Assembly (NCBI RefSeq): GCF_004339095.1
Contig: NZ_SMGQ01000016.1
Span: 62,001 to 126,000 of the forward strand
Source of the DNA: Natranaerovirga hydrolytica
Lineage (GTDB): Bacteria > Bacillota > Clostridia > Lachnospirales > DSM-24629
DNA length: 64,000 bases
Direction of reading: 5' to 3'
Numbering within the stretch: position 1 is the first letter of the stretch; every line of letters starts with the position of its first letter. The notes beneath the pieces were generated by a model. The model was not told the origin of the DNA. It did not search any database and worked only from the letters and a program-made list of their open reading frames with translations. Shown in pieces: positions 1-8,792 of the stretch. The position numbers were made by a program, and so were the translations under genes.

Positions 1-1
1 C

Positions 2-220
2 CAATTTTTCCTTGACCATATGGATTATTTCAGAGAACCCTCTGCTCTGCTGGCGGGAACAAGGCTTTTACATCATATGAGCCGTATTTTTTCAGATAAT
101 ACACCACCGCTCAAAACTTCCGGGCAGCGAACGGACCGTAAGCTCCTTCGCAAGCTCCGTGAGAAAAAGAGAGCCCAGGGTCATGCCAGAGATGACTATG
201 AACAAAATATGTCGCTATAA
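2..220 (+). CDS. Relaxase/mobilisation protein, C-terminal fragment (partial at window edge)
   Basis: The frame is open from the first bases of the window, so this is the 3' end of a longer gene. The visible residues end in a basic, lysine/arginine-rich tail with the pattern DRKLLRKLREKKRAQGHARD. I associate this tail with the C-terminus of Tn1549/CTn-type MobA/VirD2 relaxases, which nick oriT to start conjugative transfer. The TOPRIM and VirD4 coupling genes just downstream fit that reading. The catalytic domain is outside the window, so the call rests on the tail and the context only. Confidence 0.5.
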   Translation, partial: QFFLDHMDYFREPSALLAGTRLLHHMSRIFSDNTPPLKTSGQRTDRKLLRKLREKKRAQGHARDDYEQNMSL

Positions 221-300
221 GGATTGGAGGATACAAGTGAAAAAACGGAAAAATAAAATGAAAGAGATATCTTGCAAGAAAAAGATTCTGCAAAACCATT

Positions 301-330
301 GCCGTCCTATAAAAAGGGCGGCTTTTTTTC
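301..330 (+). terminator. Rho-independent terminator after relaxase tail
   Basis: GCCGTCCT, a short A-rich loop and AGGGCGGC form a G-C rich stem (one G-T pair) followed directly by seven T residues. It separates the relaxase end from the TOPRIM gene, whose own ribosome site (AGGAGG) follows at about 355. Confidence 0.75.
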
Positions 331-367
331 ATAGAATTGGTACTCGCCATAAATAGGAGGTGGGATT

Positions 368-1312
368 ATGGGTGTCTATGTACATTTTACAGATGAACAG
401 AAACAGCGTGCCAACAATGTTGACCTTGTCGCTTTCTTGGAAATGAAGGGTGAAAACCTGATGAGAGCCGGCAGAGAAAAGCGTCTTGCCTCCGACCGCA
501 GTATCACCATTCGGGGAAATGAGTGGTACGACCATTCAGCAGAAAAAGGCGGGTATGCCATAGACTTTGTGAAGCAGTTTTACGGTCTTTCCTTTCCCGA
601 AGCGGTGACTATACTATTGGGCGGTGAACAGGGTGAAGTGTATCGCCCTGCCACGCAGAAGAAGCAAGAGACGAAAAAACCCTTTGCCCTTCCGAACCCG
701 AACAGCGATATGCGCCGGGTCTATGCTTATCTAATAAAAACCCGTCACATTGACCGTGGGGTAATCAATTACTTTGCCAAGGCAAAGCTATTGTACGAGA
801 GCTGTGAAAAATCCAAGGACGGTACGAAGGAATATCACAATGCAGTCTTTGTGGGACTTGATGAAAATGGTGTTCCCCGCCACGCTCATAAGCGAGGACT
901 CTATACTCAGGGGGTGGGCTTTAAGGGAAATGTAGATGGCTGTGATCCTCGGTACAGTTATCACTGGGTTGGAGAAAGTGATAGGCTATATGTTTTTGAA
1001 GCGCCCATTGATTTACTTTCCTATATTACTCTGCATCCTCAGAACTGGCAGCAACACAGCTATGTGGCTCTCTGCGGTGTAGGCAGTCAGGCAATGATGT
1101 GGATGCTGGAGCAATGCCCGCAGTGTTGTCAGGTCTCGCTCTGCCTGGATAACGATGAAGCCGGACATCAAGCAAGCGAAAGGCTGAAACAACAGCTCAT
1201 GGAAAAGGGCTATACTTCTGAACGGCTTATGTCTCAGGGAAAGGACTGGAATGATGATTTAGCCGCTGGGCTGCAACAGAGGCAGAGTGGATTTGAAATG
1301 AGGATGGCATAG
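368..1312 (+). CDS. DUF3991/TOPRIM-domain ICE protein
   Basis: This is a 314-residue protein starting at an ATG behind AGGAGGT. Residues 1-110 match the primase-like zinc-free N-terminal region typical of DUF3991 proteins. Residues 200-300 form a TOPRIM fold, with the conserved Glu at residue 211 (VFEAPID) and the DxD-type acidic motif at 261-263 (CLDNDEAG). Such proteins are standard in Tn1549/CTn-type elements and probably act as primase-like or DNA-processing factors during element replication or transfer. The exact reaction is not established. The gene is followed 50 bp later by the VirD4-type coupling gene and is probably co-transcribed with it. Confidence 0.85.
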   Translation: MGVYVHFTDEQKQRANNVDLVAFLEMKGENLMRAGREKRLASDRSITIRGNEWYDHSAEKGGYAIDFVKQFYGLSFPEAVTILLGGEQGEVYRPATQKKQETKKPFALPNPNSDMRRVYAYLIKTRHIDRGVINYFAKAKLLYESCEKSKDGTKEYHNAVFVGLDENGVPRHAHKRGLYTQGVGFKGNVDGCDPRYSYHWVGESDRLYVFEAPIDLLSYITLHPQNWQQHSYVALCGVGSQAMMWMLEQCPQCCQVSLCLDNDEAGHQASERLKQQLMEKGYTSERLMSQGKDWNDDLAAGLQQRQSGFEMRMA

Positions 1313-1362
1313 AAAAACTGCATTGGCAATGAAACAGTCCATTAAATTGAAAGGAGTCTCTC

Positions 1363-3186
1363 ATGACAACACAAATTTATACCTTAATTGCAGCGGCGGC
1401 CGTGATGTTTTCAGTCATTGGCGGCCTTTCTCTTTTAGCTCACTATTATACCTTAAACGGTATCAAATCCCGCACGGTAGGTGATGGACAGCATGGTACT
1501 GCACGCTTTTCCACAAAGCAGGAAATCAAAACCACCTATAAGCATATCCCATTCCGACCGAATCTGTGGAGGCAGGGGCAGAATCTCCCCTCTGCAGATG
1601 AACAAGGAATTATCCTTGGCAGCACAGGGACAAAGAACAAGGTAACAGCTTTGGTAGACACTGACGATATCCACTGTTTGATGATTGGCGCATCCGGGGT
1701 GGGTAAAACAGCATTCTTTCTGTACCCAAATTTGGAATATGCCTGTGCCTCCGGGATGAGCTTTCTGACCACTGATACCAAGGGTGATCTCTACCGAAAC
1801 TATGGAGCCATTGCCCGTGACCATTACGGTTACCATGTTGCGGTGATTGACCTGAGAAATCCCACCCGTTCCGACGGCAACAATATGCTCCATCTGGTGA
1901 ACACCTATATGGATCAGTACCTTGCCGATGAAAACAATCTTGTGGCAAAGGCAAAGGCTGAGAAATATGCCAAGATTATCTCCAAGACCATCATCAATGC
2001 TAGCAGTGAGAACTATGGACAAAACCAATTTTTCTATGATGCCGCTGAAGGACTGCTCTCTTCGGTAATTCTGTTGATTGCCGAATATCTTCCTCCCACT
2101 GAAAAGGATGGGAAAAAGATAGATTGCCGTCATATCATCAGTGTATTCAAATTGGTGCAGGACTTGCTGGCACCCAGCAAGGTCAAGGGGAAAAGTCAGT
2201 TCCAGCTATTAATGGACAAACTGCCATCGGATCATAAGGCCCGCTGGTTCGCAGGTGCCGCCCTCAACTCTGCGGAGCAAGCCATGGCATCGGTGCTGTC
2301 CACCGTGCTATCAAGGCTCAATTCTTTTCTTGACAGCGAAATGGAACAGATTCTCTGTTTTGAAACCGCCATTGATGCGGAGAAGTTTTGCAAGGAAAAA
2401 TCAGCACTGTTCATTGTCCTGCCCGAAGAAGATCTGACCAAATATTTCATGGTTAGTTTGATGATTCAGCAGCTTTACAGGGAGATACTTGCGGTTGCCG
2501 ATGAAAACGGCGGTAAGCTGAAAAACCGGGTGATGTTTTACTGTGATGAGTTGGGAACACTGCCGACCATTGAATCCTTAGAGTTGATTTTTTCAGCTTC
2601 TCGCTCTCGCCGTCTTTCTATGGTGCCCATCATACAATCCTTCGGTCAGCTTGAAAAGAATTACGGCAAAGAGGGCTCAGAAATCATCGTAGACAACTGT
2701 CAGGACATCATCTTTGGAGGCTTTGCTCCTAATAGTCAGACCGCAGAGGTGCTCTCTAAAGCATTAGGCAGCCGTACCGTCCTAAGCGGTAGCGTGAGCC
2801 GTGGGAAGAACGATCCCAGCCAGTCCTTGCAGATGATGGAGCGTCCTCTTATGACAGCAGATGAGTTGAAATCCATTCCCAAAGGCAATTTTGTTGTGAT
2901 GAAAACCGGCACCCATCCCATGCGAACAAAATTGCGTCTGTTTCTTGATTGGGGTATTAGCTTTGGAGAGCCTTACACCGTAGAGGAAAAAGCACACCGA
3001 AAAGTGGTCTATGCCGACAAGCAGACCTTGGAGGAAAATATCGTCCGCAAGCACACTGCCTGCCTTATGGTGGATGAGGAAACTGGAGAAGTATTGGAGC
3101 CGTCCACCGGCACAGGAACGCTCCATACCCCGATGTCTGACCATAACGAAAAAAATATGCGCCGCCGACCTACACTAAAAACCTAA
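1363..3186 (+). CDS. VirD4/TraG-type type IV coupling protein
   Basis: This 607-residue inner-membrane ATPase couples the relaxase-DNA complex to the type IV secretion channel. Residues 8-30 form one N-terminal membrane segment. The Walker A motif GASGVGKT is at residues 109-116, and a Walker B-type VMFYCDELGTLP lies near residue 390, followed by the SRSRR/QSFGQLE region typical of VirD4/TraG ATPases. The length matches Gram-positive ICE coupling proteins. The start ATG follows AAAGGAG. It lies in the transfer module between the TOPRIM protein and a winged-helix protein, all on the same strand. Confidence 0.93.
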   Translation: MTTQIYTLIAAAAVMFSVIGGLSLLAHYYTLNGIKSRTVGDGQHGTARFSTKQEIKTTYKHIPFRPNLWRQGQNLPSADEQGIILGSTGTKNKVTALVDTDDIHCLMIGASGVGKTAFFLYPNLEYACASGMSFLTTDTKGDLYRNYGAIARDHYGYHVAVIDLRNPTRSDGNNMLHLVNTYMDQYLADENNLVAKAKAEKYAKIISKTIINASSENYGQNQFFYDAAEGLLSSVILLIAEYLPPTEKDGKKIDCRHIISVFKLVQDLLAPSKVKGKSQFQLLMDKLPSDHKARWFAGAALNSAEQAMASVLSTVLSRLNSFLDSEMEQILCFETAIDAEKFCKEKSALFIVLPEEDLTKYFMVSLMIQQLYREILAVADENGGKLKNRVMFYCDELGTLPTIESLELIFSASRSRRLSMVPIIQSFGQLEKNYGKEGSEIIVDNCQDIIFGGFAPNSQTAEVLSKALGSRTVLSGSVSRGKNDPSQSLQMMERPLMTADELKSIPKGNFVVMKTGTHPMRTKLRLFLDWGISFGEPYTVEEKAHRKVVYADKQTLEENIVRKHTACLMVDEETGEVLEPSTGTGTLHTPMSDHNEKNMRRRPTLKT

Positions 3187-3198
3187 AGGGGGCATACC

Positions 3199-3465
3199 AT
3201 GAGCTATTTTCAACATCTTTATTCTGCCGCCCCCGATGAGCTTCCCCATAGAGCAAGGACGGTCTATATGTATCTTCGTGACCGTACAGGACACGGACAG
3301 GACTGCTGGCCTGCGATAAAAACCATTGCCTCCGACTTGCAGGTATCCCGCAGTACCGTCAAGCGTGCACTCAATGATTTGGTCAAGGCGGGACTGATTG
3401 AAAAAGAAGCCCGATACCGGGAAAATGGCAGCAATACCTCTAACCGCTTTATTTTGAAAAAATAG
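3199..3465 (+). CDS. Winged helix-turn-helix protein (GntR/replication-initiator-like)
   Basis: This 88-residue protein starts 12 bp after the coupling-protein stop. The core region (about residues 35-75) reads as a winged HTH: an invariant tryptophan, IKTIASDLQVSRSTVKRAL as the recognition helix, then a GLIEKEARYRENGSNTSNR wing. Homologous short HTH proteins sit at this position in many Clostridia ICEs and probably bind element DNA or regulate transfer. It could equally be a truncated replication-initiation protein, because such proteins share this N-terminal domain. A long inverted repeat follows immediately. Confidence 0.8.
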   Translation: MSYFQHLYSAAPDELPHRARTVYMYLRDRTGHGQDCWPAIKTIASDLQVSRSTVKRALNDLVKAGLIEKEARYRENGSNTSNRFILKK

Positions 3466-3479
3466 CAGAGGAAGGAAAC

Positions 3480-3526
3480 AGCAAAAAGATGGATTTTCCA
3501 CCAAGGGGATATTCCATCTTTTTGCT
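3480..3526 (+). terminator. Long inverted repeat (terminator-like) after winged-helix gene
   Basis: AGCAAAAAGATGGA at 3480-3493 is perfectly complementary to TCCATCTTTTTGCT at 3513-3526, giving a 14-bp stem with a 19-nt loop. No U-run follows the stem, so termination is plausible but not assured. A 15-nt palindrome follows 12 bp later. Confidence 0.6.
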
Positions 3527-3538
3527 GAACCCAGGAGC

Positions 3539-3553
3539 GGTTCACTGTGAACC
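3539..3553. repeat. 15-nt palindrome
   Basis: GGTTCACTGTGAACC is a perfect palindrome around a central T. It lies just past the transfer module and just before the cargo. It could be an operator or a transcript hairpin; no partner gene is obvious. Confidence 0.4.
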
Positions 3554-3993
3554 CACCAGAACCTCTCACTCTAAGAATATCTATCACAGAAAAAGAACAA
3601 GGTTTGATAGATGTGATGGTTAAGTAGGCTGTGATAGCCTGTTTTGCAAGGAGGTATCCGCCTTGTCCTCGTCATCCGAAATGACATCGGAAAGCGATAT
3701 AGTCCTCATCTCATGATAAATTCTGTTGATATTCCTATAAACTATGGCAAACCATTCTTTATAAATATTTGATATTGAATAGTTCTTCCAATATAATAAA
3801 AAGCAAACGGATGATTGCAAAAATCATTAGATTTGTATCAATGATGGTGGTAAATGTTAAGCTTTAGGCGTTTCACAAACACATAAAATAAAAAAATGTA
3901 GAAGGGGTAGAGAAATGATGAAACAAACAATTACGGATACCGGCTGCATAGAGGTTTTGAAAAAGCCCTACCGCTGAAGAAAGGAAAGCGAAG
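3554..3993. other. Module/cargo junction: promoter copy plus gene relics
   Basis: No complete gene is seen here. Positions 3734-3803 are an imperfect copy of the lysR divergent promoter region at 11512-11585. A 20-codon open frame at 3915-3977 (start MMKQTITDTGCIEV) resembles the start of the 74-aa protein at 11722 (MKPAITDEALIQNLK), including its ribosome-site context. The DNA therefore looks like the left end of a duplicated regulatory block later interrupted by the nudC segment. Confidence 0.5.
3769..3797 (+). promoter_or_regulatory. Sigma-A promoter in duplicated regulatory block
   Basis: The -35 box TTGATA at 3769-3774 and the -10 box TATAAT at 3792-3797 are separated by 17 nt, close to consensus. 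Just upstream, ATGG and CCAT half-sites form a small inverted repeat that could be a LysR-type contact site. The same layout is found at 11547-11575. It probably drives the nudC to flavodoxin genes. Confidence 0.65.
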
Positions 3994-4848
3994 ATGATTC
4001 AGGATATTTTTCCTCATCAATTTGACAACAGTTATAGAAATATAGAACCAGACGAAAAATCGTATCTTGTGTTTGTGCATGAACAAACGGTGTTGCTGAA
4101 AAATAGAGAGCAGGAAATAACTCTTCCACAATTTGAACGAGTTCATAATTGTGGATTAGAAACAAACTATTTGTTTTCCATCAGCGGACACAGATTTTTT
4201 TTGGTGGACGGGCGAAGCCGAGAGGATGATTCTTCTGTCCTAAGAACGCTGCTCGAAGATGGATATCAATTTCATAATGTTTCCATCCTTCGGGAACACA
4301 GTCCTAAGTGGATGTATTTTGCCATAGTAACAGCATATCAGCTTGGGAACTGGTATCACAACAACCGTTATTGCGGGAAATGCGGTGGGTTTTTGGAGAA
4401 AAGCCCGTATGAACGCATCCTTTTCTGTAAGGACTGCAATCATATTATTTATCCTAAAATACAGCCTGTTGTCATTGTAGGTGTTACCCATCATGACCGG
4501 ATTCTTTTAACGAAATACGTAGGCGCACAGCACAGTAAAAGGTATGCACTTATCGCAGGCTTTGCTGAAATCGGTGAAACCATCGAGGAAACTGTGCAGC
4601 GTGAAGTCATGGAGGAAGTCGGCGTCAGGGTAAAAAATATACGGTATTATAAAAGTCAGCCATGGGCACTTTCTGATACACTACTATTCGGATTCTTCTG
4701 TGAGCTTGACGGTTCCGAAGAAATCACAATGGATAAAAACGAGCTGTCTGTCGCAGAGTGGGTTAGACGTGATGATATCTTATCGGAACAGGACGACATA
4801 AGTCTTACCAGTGAAATGATAGATAGATTCAAAAAGGAGAGAAAATAA
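3994..4848 (+). CDS. nudC: NudC-type NAD+/NADH diphosphatase (Nudix hydrolase)
   Basis: This 284-residue protein should hydrolyse NADH/NAD+ to NMN(H) and AMP; NudC homologues also remove NAD caps from RNA. A zinc ribbon is formed by Cys127, Cys130, Cys145 and Cys148. The full Nudix box follows at residues 189-211 (G-x5-E-x7-REVMEEVG), then SQPW at 221-224, the hallmark separating NudC from other Nudix enzymes. The length matches the family. It heads a cargo cluster with a monooxygenase-like gene 1 bp downstream, probably under the promoter at 3769-3797. A role in cofactor turnover during redox stress is an inference from the neighbours. Confidence 0.92.
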   Translation: MIQDIFPHQFDNSYRNIEPDEKSYLVFVHEQTVLLKNREQEITLPQFERVHNCGLETNYLFSISGHRFFLVDGRSREDDSSVLRTLLEDGYQFHNVSILREHSPKWMYFAIVTAYQLGNWYHNNRYCGKCGGFLEKSPYERILFCKDCNHIIYPKIQPVVIVGVTHHDRILLTKYVGAQHSKRYALIAGFAEIGETIEETVQREVMEEVGVRVKNIRYYKSQPWALSDTLLFGFFCELDGSEEITMDKNELSVAEWVRRDDILSEQDDISLTSEMIDRFKKERK

Positions 4849-4849
4849 A

Positions 4850-5152
4850 ATGATTAGAATCATAGTAAAGCAATTTGTTAAACCTGACCTGATTGACCGT
4901 TATATTGAGATAATGAAAGAAATGGTCGCTAAAACGAGGGAATTGGATGAGGGTTGTATTGAATATGGTCTTTTCCAAGATTCAAAGGACCCTCAAATCA
5001 TTACACTTATTGAGGGATGGGAGAGTCAGCATGCACTTGATAAACATATGGATTCCACTCATTTCAAGGAAATTATACCGCCTCTTAGCACTTTCTTTGA
5101 AAAGCCTGAAGAGGTCAATATTTATAGGCCAGTAGGTGAAAAACGGAAATAA
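4850..5152 (+). CDS. ABM-domain protein, putative quinol monooxygenase
   Basis: This 100-residue protein belongs to the dimeric ferredoxin-like-fold antibiotic-biosynthesis-monooxygenase (ABM) family. Family features are the IRIIVKQFVKPDLIDRYIE opening strand/helix, GCIEYGLFQDSKDP, the EGWESQHALDKHMDSTHF helix and the FEKPEEVNIY C-terminal strand. Members such as YgiN act on quinols without a cofactor, but many are uncharacterised. The start lies 1 bp after the nudC stop, indicating translational coupling. Placement among flavin reductases suggests a quinone or aromatic redox function. Confidence 0.82.
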   Translation: MIRIIVKQFVKPDLIDRYIEIMKEMVAKTRELDEGCIEYGLFQDSKDPQIITLIEGWESQHALDKHMDSTHFKEIIPPLSTFFEKPEEVNIYRPVGEKRK

Positions 5153-5251
5153 CATATTCTTGTAATGTGAATCAAGTGTGAAATGATTTCTAAATCTTTG
5201 AAATTCTAAAATATTATCGCTGATTGGCAGCGAGAAAGGGGCATGTACAAA

Positions 5252-5830
5252 ATGAATTTAAACGAATTTTTATACCATCTAAATCAGGGATTGACAGTTA
5301 CTGGAGGGTCGGAAGCGCACCTATTTATGATTGAGCTCACTAATGAAGCCATGCGCCTCACTTCGGAGTTAAACAACACTTACCATACACCAGAAGAAAT
5401 TCGTATTCTGATGGAAAAGATTACAGGCAAACCAGTAGATGAATCCTTTGCCATGTTTCCACCCTTCTATACAGACTGTGGTAAAAATATCACCATCGGT
5501 AAAAATGTGTTTATCAACGCAGGGTGTAAGTTTCAGGATCAAGGTGGCATAACTATTGGGGACGGTTCTTTAATCGGTCACAATGCAGTTCTGGCTACCC
5601 TTAATCACGATATGGCTCCAGAAAAACGAAGTGACCTGCACCCTGCCCCTATTGTAATTGGTAAGAATGTGTGGATTGGAGCCAATGTAACCATACTCCC
5701 CGGCGTAACTATTGGGGATGGAGCCATCGTTGCTGCAGGAGCAGTGGTGACAAAGGATGTTGCAACAAATGCCATTGTAGGTGGTGTTCCAGCTAAATTA
5801 ATAAAAAAAATTAATAACCTAAAGGAGTAA
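5252..5830 (+). CDS. Sugar O-acetyltransferase (left-handed beta-helix, maltose/galactoside acetyltransferase family)
   Basis: The protein has about 192 residues. An N-terminal helical Mac-type segment (residues 1-60) precedes hexapeptide repeats, for example [34 protein letters not shown] (acetyl-CoA/active-site region with the catalytic histidine) and [19 protein letters not shown]. These form a trimeric left-handed beta-helix that transfers acetyl from acetyl-CoA to a sugar hydroxyl. An upstream ATG at 5243 is only 1-2 nt from the AAAGGGG ribosome site, so I chose the ATG at 5252. A flavodoxin gene starts 4 bp after the stop. Confidence 0.88.
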   Translation: MNLNEFLYHLNQGLTVTGGSEAHLFMIELTNEAMRLTSELNNTYHTPEEIRILMEKITGKPVDESFAMFPPFYTDCGKNITIGKNVFINAGCKFQDQGGITIGDGSLIGHNAVLATLNHDMAPEKRSDLHPAPIVIGKNVWIGANVTILPGVTIGDGAIVAAGAVVTKDVATNAIVGGVPAKLIKKINNLKE

Positions 5831-5834
5831 AATT

Positions 5835-6374
5835 ATGAGTAAAAAAGTTTTAATTATTTCAACCAGCCCTCGTAAAGTAGGAAACTCTCAAACCTTGGCA
5901 AAAAAGTTTGCAAAAGGAGCAGAAGATGCAGGACATAACGTAGAAATAGTAAGCTTACATGATAAAACCATTGGCTTTTGTATCAGTTGTTTTGTCTGTC
6001 AGAAAACACAACGCTGTGTGATTCATGATGATGCTGATATCATTGCACAAAAAATGCTGACTGCAGAAGTGATTGCTTTTGCTACGCCGGTTTATTTCTA
6101 CGAAATGAATGGACAGATGAAAACTATGTTAGATCGTACCAATCCGCTGTACCCTTCTGACTATGCTTTCCGAGACATTTATTTGCTTGCAACTGCGGCA
6201 GAGGAAGAAGAAAGTGCAATGGATGGAGCTATCAATGGATTGCAGGGCTGGATTGACTGCTTTGAAAAAACGAGCCTGAAAGGCGTTGTAAGGGGAACCG
6301 GAGTTTTTGAAGTGGATGATATTGCTAATAAGCCTGCTCTCCAAGAAGCCTACGAGTTAGGAAAAGCACTTTAA
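5835..6374 (+). CDS. Flavodoxin-fold NAD(P)H-dependent FMN reductase (copy 1)
   Basis: This is a 179-residue NADPH-dependent FMN-reductase-type flavoprotein. The phosphate-binding loop is STSPRKVGNSQTLAKK near residue 10. A cysteine-rich CISCFVCQKTQRC segment (about residues 50-62) is typical of the iron-sulfur flavoprotein-like/multimeric flavodoxin subgroup, and FATPVYFYEMNGQMKTMLDR is the second flavin loop. It follows AAAGGAG and ends the nudC cluster. Its last 20 residues (DDIANKPALQEAYELGKAL) are nearly duplicated as a relic at 11948-12025, so a second copy once stood there. Confidence 0.88.
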   Translation: MSKKVLIISTSPRKVGNSQTLAKKFAKGAEDAGHNVEIVSLHDKTIGFCISCFVCQKTQRCVIHDDADIIAQKMLTAEVIAFATPVYFYEMNGQMKTMLDRTNPLYPSDYAFRDIYLLATAAEEEESAMDGAINGLQGWIDCFEKTSLKGVVRGTGVFEVDDIANKPALQEAYELGKAL

Positions 6375-6419
6375 TTTAGAGAGAGTAGATAACGAAAATA
6401 AAAAAGATAATATCTAATT

Positions 6420-6490
6420 TTGGATAATGTTCATGACATCCAGCGTAAACTGGATTGTCTTGACTATTTAATTTATAAATTTAAAAATAA
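6420..6490 (+). pseudogene. C-terminal relic of a 74-aa protein homologue
   Basis: In one frame the DNA reads LDNVHDIQRKLDCLDYLIYK, closely matching residues 52-72 of the intact small protein at 11722-11946 (LDKVHESQRQLDCLDYLIYQ). No start or upstream part is present here. The matching N-terminal piece seems to lie at 3915-3977, about 2.4 kb upstream on the other side of the nudC segment. Confidence 0.7.
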
Positions 6491-6516
6491 GATGATAAAA
6501 ATAGGAGGAATTAAAA

Positions 6517-7497
6517 ATGGCAGAAAAATTAAATTTAGTTGAAGGATGGGACAAAACATTCCCCAAAAGCGATAAGGTCAATCATTGTAAAATAACTTTT
6601 CATAATCGCTACGGTATTACACTGGCTGCTGATTTATATATACCGAAAAATGCAGAAGGAAAACTACCGGCTATTGCAGTGAGTGGTCCGTTCGGAGCGG
6701 TAAAGGAGCAGTCTTCTGGTTTATACGCTCAAACACTGGCAGAAAGAGGATTTTTAACGATTGCTTTTGATCCGTCATTTACAGGTGAGAGCGGTGGTAG
6801 TCCCAGATATGTAGCGTCTCCTGATATCAATACAGAGGATTTTCAAGCGGCTGTAGATTTCTTGTCTGTTCAAGACAATGTTGACCCAGAAAAAATCGGT
6901 ATTGTCGGTATTTGTGGATGGGGTGGAATGGCATTAAATGCTGCAGCGATTGATACACGAATCAAAGCCACAGCTGCATTCACAATGTATGACATGACTC
7001 GTGTAAATGCAAAGGGATATTTCGATTCAGAGGACAGTAAGGATGCAAGATATGAGAAGAAAAAAGCTCTAAATGCACAGAGAATTCTTGACTATAAAAA
7101 TGGAGAATATGCAAGAGCTGGTGGTGTTGTAGACCCTCTGCCAGAAGATGCTCCTGAATTTGTAAAGGATTATTATGCTTACTATAAGACGGATCGTGGG
7201 TATCATAAGAGATCTTTGAATTCAAATGATGGGTGGAATGTAACTTCCTCTTTATCATTTTTGAATATGCCTATTTTACAATATAGCAGTGAAATTCGCA
7301 GTGCAGTATTGCTTGTTCATGGAGATAAGGCACATTCCTGTTATTTCAGCAAAGATGCCTTTGAAAATTTGACAGGGGAAAATAAGGAATTGATGATTAT
7401 TCCTAATGCAACTCATACTGATTTGTACGATCAGACCGACATTATACCATTTGACCAAATAGCAGAATTTTTTCAGGAATATTTGTGCAATAAATAA
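6517..7497 (+). CDS. Cytoplasmic alpha/beta hydrolase (YcjY/dienelactone-hydrolase-like)
   Basis: This 326-residue protein has no signal peptide. The core alpha/beta-hydrolase features are the oxyanion-side AVSGPFGAVKEQ, FDPSFTGESGG, the nucleophile elbow GICGWGG with Cys133 in the usual Ser position, the acid region LLVHGDKAHS near residue 269 and a histidine in NATHTDLYD near 302. The family hydrolyses esters or lactones; the substrate is unknown. The ATG follows AGGAGG. It is about 75% identical by eye to the lipoprotein at 7535, so the pair is a duplication with different cellular locations. Confidence 0.85.
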   Translation: MAEKLNLVEGWDKTFPKSDKVNHCKITFHNRYGITLAADLYIPKNAEGKLPAIAVSGPFGAVKEQSSGLYAQTLAERGFLTIAFDPSFTGESGGSPRYVASPDINTEDFQAAVDFLSVQDNVDPEKIGIVGICGWGGMALNAAAIDTRIKATAAFTMYDMTRVNAKGYFDSEDSKDARYEKKKALNAQRILDYKNGEYARAGGVVDPLPEDAPEFVKDYYAYYKTDRGYHKRSLNSNDGWNVTSSLSFLNMPILQYSSEIRSAVLLVHGDKAHSCYFSKDAFENLTGENKELMIIPNATHTDLYDQTDIIPFDQIAEFFQEYLCNK

Positions 7498-7534
7498 TAC
7501 ATGATTAATAATTAAAAGAAAGGTAGGTACAAAA

Positions 7535-8647
7535 ATGAAAAATAAGAAAAAGAAAATTCTATCGTTAACACTTGCCATTACCCTACTTGTTTTAACTGCA
7601 TGCAATAATGGTAATGGGGGTACTGCAGGGGAAACCTCTGGAAATGAAAATGATGTTAATACTACAAATGAGAGTGCAGCCAAAGATTTAACTATCACGG
7701 ATGAGTGGGATAAGGTCTTTCCACAAAGTGAAAATGTCAACCACCGTAAAGTAACTTTCCATAATCGTTATGGAATTACTTTAGTAGCCGATTTGTATGA
7801 GCCGAAAGATGTTGAAGGTCCATTACCTGCAATTGCTGTTAGCGGTCCTTTTGGTGCAGTAAAGGAACAGTCATCAGGCTTATACGCTCAAACAATGGCA
7901 GAAAGAGGCTTTCTAACAATTGCGTTTGATCCATCTTATACAGGTGAAAGTGGTGGAACACCACGTTATGTTGCCTCGCCAGATATTAATACTGAAGATT
8001 TTCAAGCTGCAGTAGATTTCTTATCAGTTCAAGAAAATGTTGATCCTGAAAAAATCGGTATTATTGGCATCTGTGGCTGGGGTGGAATGGCGTTGAATGC
8101 TGCTGCGATTGATACAAGAATCAAAGCAACCGTAACATCTACTATGTACGATATGTCTCGTGTGAATGCGCAAGGTTACTTTGATGCAATGGATGAAGAT
8201 GCTCGCTATGAAACACGAGAGAGCTTAAATGCTCAAAGAATTATCGATTATCAAAATGGGGAATATCAAAGAGCTGGTGGAGTTGTAGATCCGCTTCCGG
8301 ACGATGCTGTTGATTTTGTAAAAGATTATTATGCTTACTATAAAACAGAGCGTGGTTATCACGAGCGATCATCGAACTCTAATGATGGCTGGAATACAAC
8401 ATCTTCATTATCATTTATGAATATGCCACTTTTGCAATACAGCAATGAAATCCGTAATGCTGTACTAATGATTCATGGTGATGCAGCTCACTCATTATAT
8501 TTTAGTCAAGATGCATTTGAAAAATTAGAAGGTGACAATAAGGAATTGATGGTTATTCCAGGTGCTACACATACTGACCTGTATGATCAGTTAGATATAA
8601 TACCATTTGACAAGATTGAAACATTCTTCAATGATAATTTAAAGTAA
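7535..8647 (+). CDS. Lipoprotein-anchored alpha/beta hydrolase (paralogue of 6517-7497)
   Basis: This 370-residue protein has an N-terminal signal peptide and a lipobox (VLTAC, Cys near residue 23), then a low-complexity Gly/Asn/Thr linker to about residue 50. The rest aligns end to end with the cytoplasmic hydrolase just upstream, including the GICGWGG elbow and the ATHTDLYD histidine. It is therefore predicted to sit on the outside of the membrane. The adjacent gene pair (37 bp apart) suggests the same chemistry on both sides of the membrane, or processing of an imported ester. A hairpin terminator follows at 8661. Confidence 0.85.
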   Translation: MKNKKKKILSLTLAITLLVLTACNNGNGGTAGETSGNENDVNTTNESAAKDLTITDEWDKVFPQSENVNHRKVTFHNRYGITLVADLYEPKDVEGPLPAIAVSGPFGAVKEQSSGLYAQTMAERGFLTIAFDPSYTGESGGTPRYVASPDINTEDFQAAVDFLSVQENVDPEKIGIIGICGWGGMALNAAAIDTRIKATVTSTMYDMSRVNAQGYFDAMDEDARYETRESLNAQRIIDYQNGEYQRAGGVVDPLPDDAVDFVKDYYAYYKTERGYHERSSNSNDGWNTTSSLSFMNMPLLQYSNEIRNAVLMIHGDAAHSLYFSQDAFEKLEGDNKELMVIPGATHTDLYDQLDIIPFDKIETFFNDNLK

Positions 8648-8660
8648 ATCCCATAACAAA

Positions 8661-8695
8661 AGCCCTTCATTTCCAGCGCTACGGAATGAGGGGCT
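8661..8695 (+). terminator. Terminator-like hairpin
   Basis: AGCCC-TTCATTCC pairs with GGAATGA-GGGGCT around a short loop. Only a weak T-rich tail (ATTTG) follows. It closes the paired hydrolase unit. Confidence 0.55.
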
Positions 8696-8792
8696 ATTTG
8701 AAAAAGACGATATACTTTGAATTAAAAGGGATTTATCATGAAAAATATCAGTCTGACCGTTGCATGGCAGTCAAGCAAAGGAGGTATTCTAA

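Noticed and set aside
1453-2133. Long minus-strand open frame
   Set aside because: It is antisense to the VirD4-type coupling gene, has no ribosome site and resembles no family.
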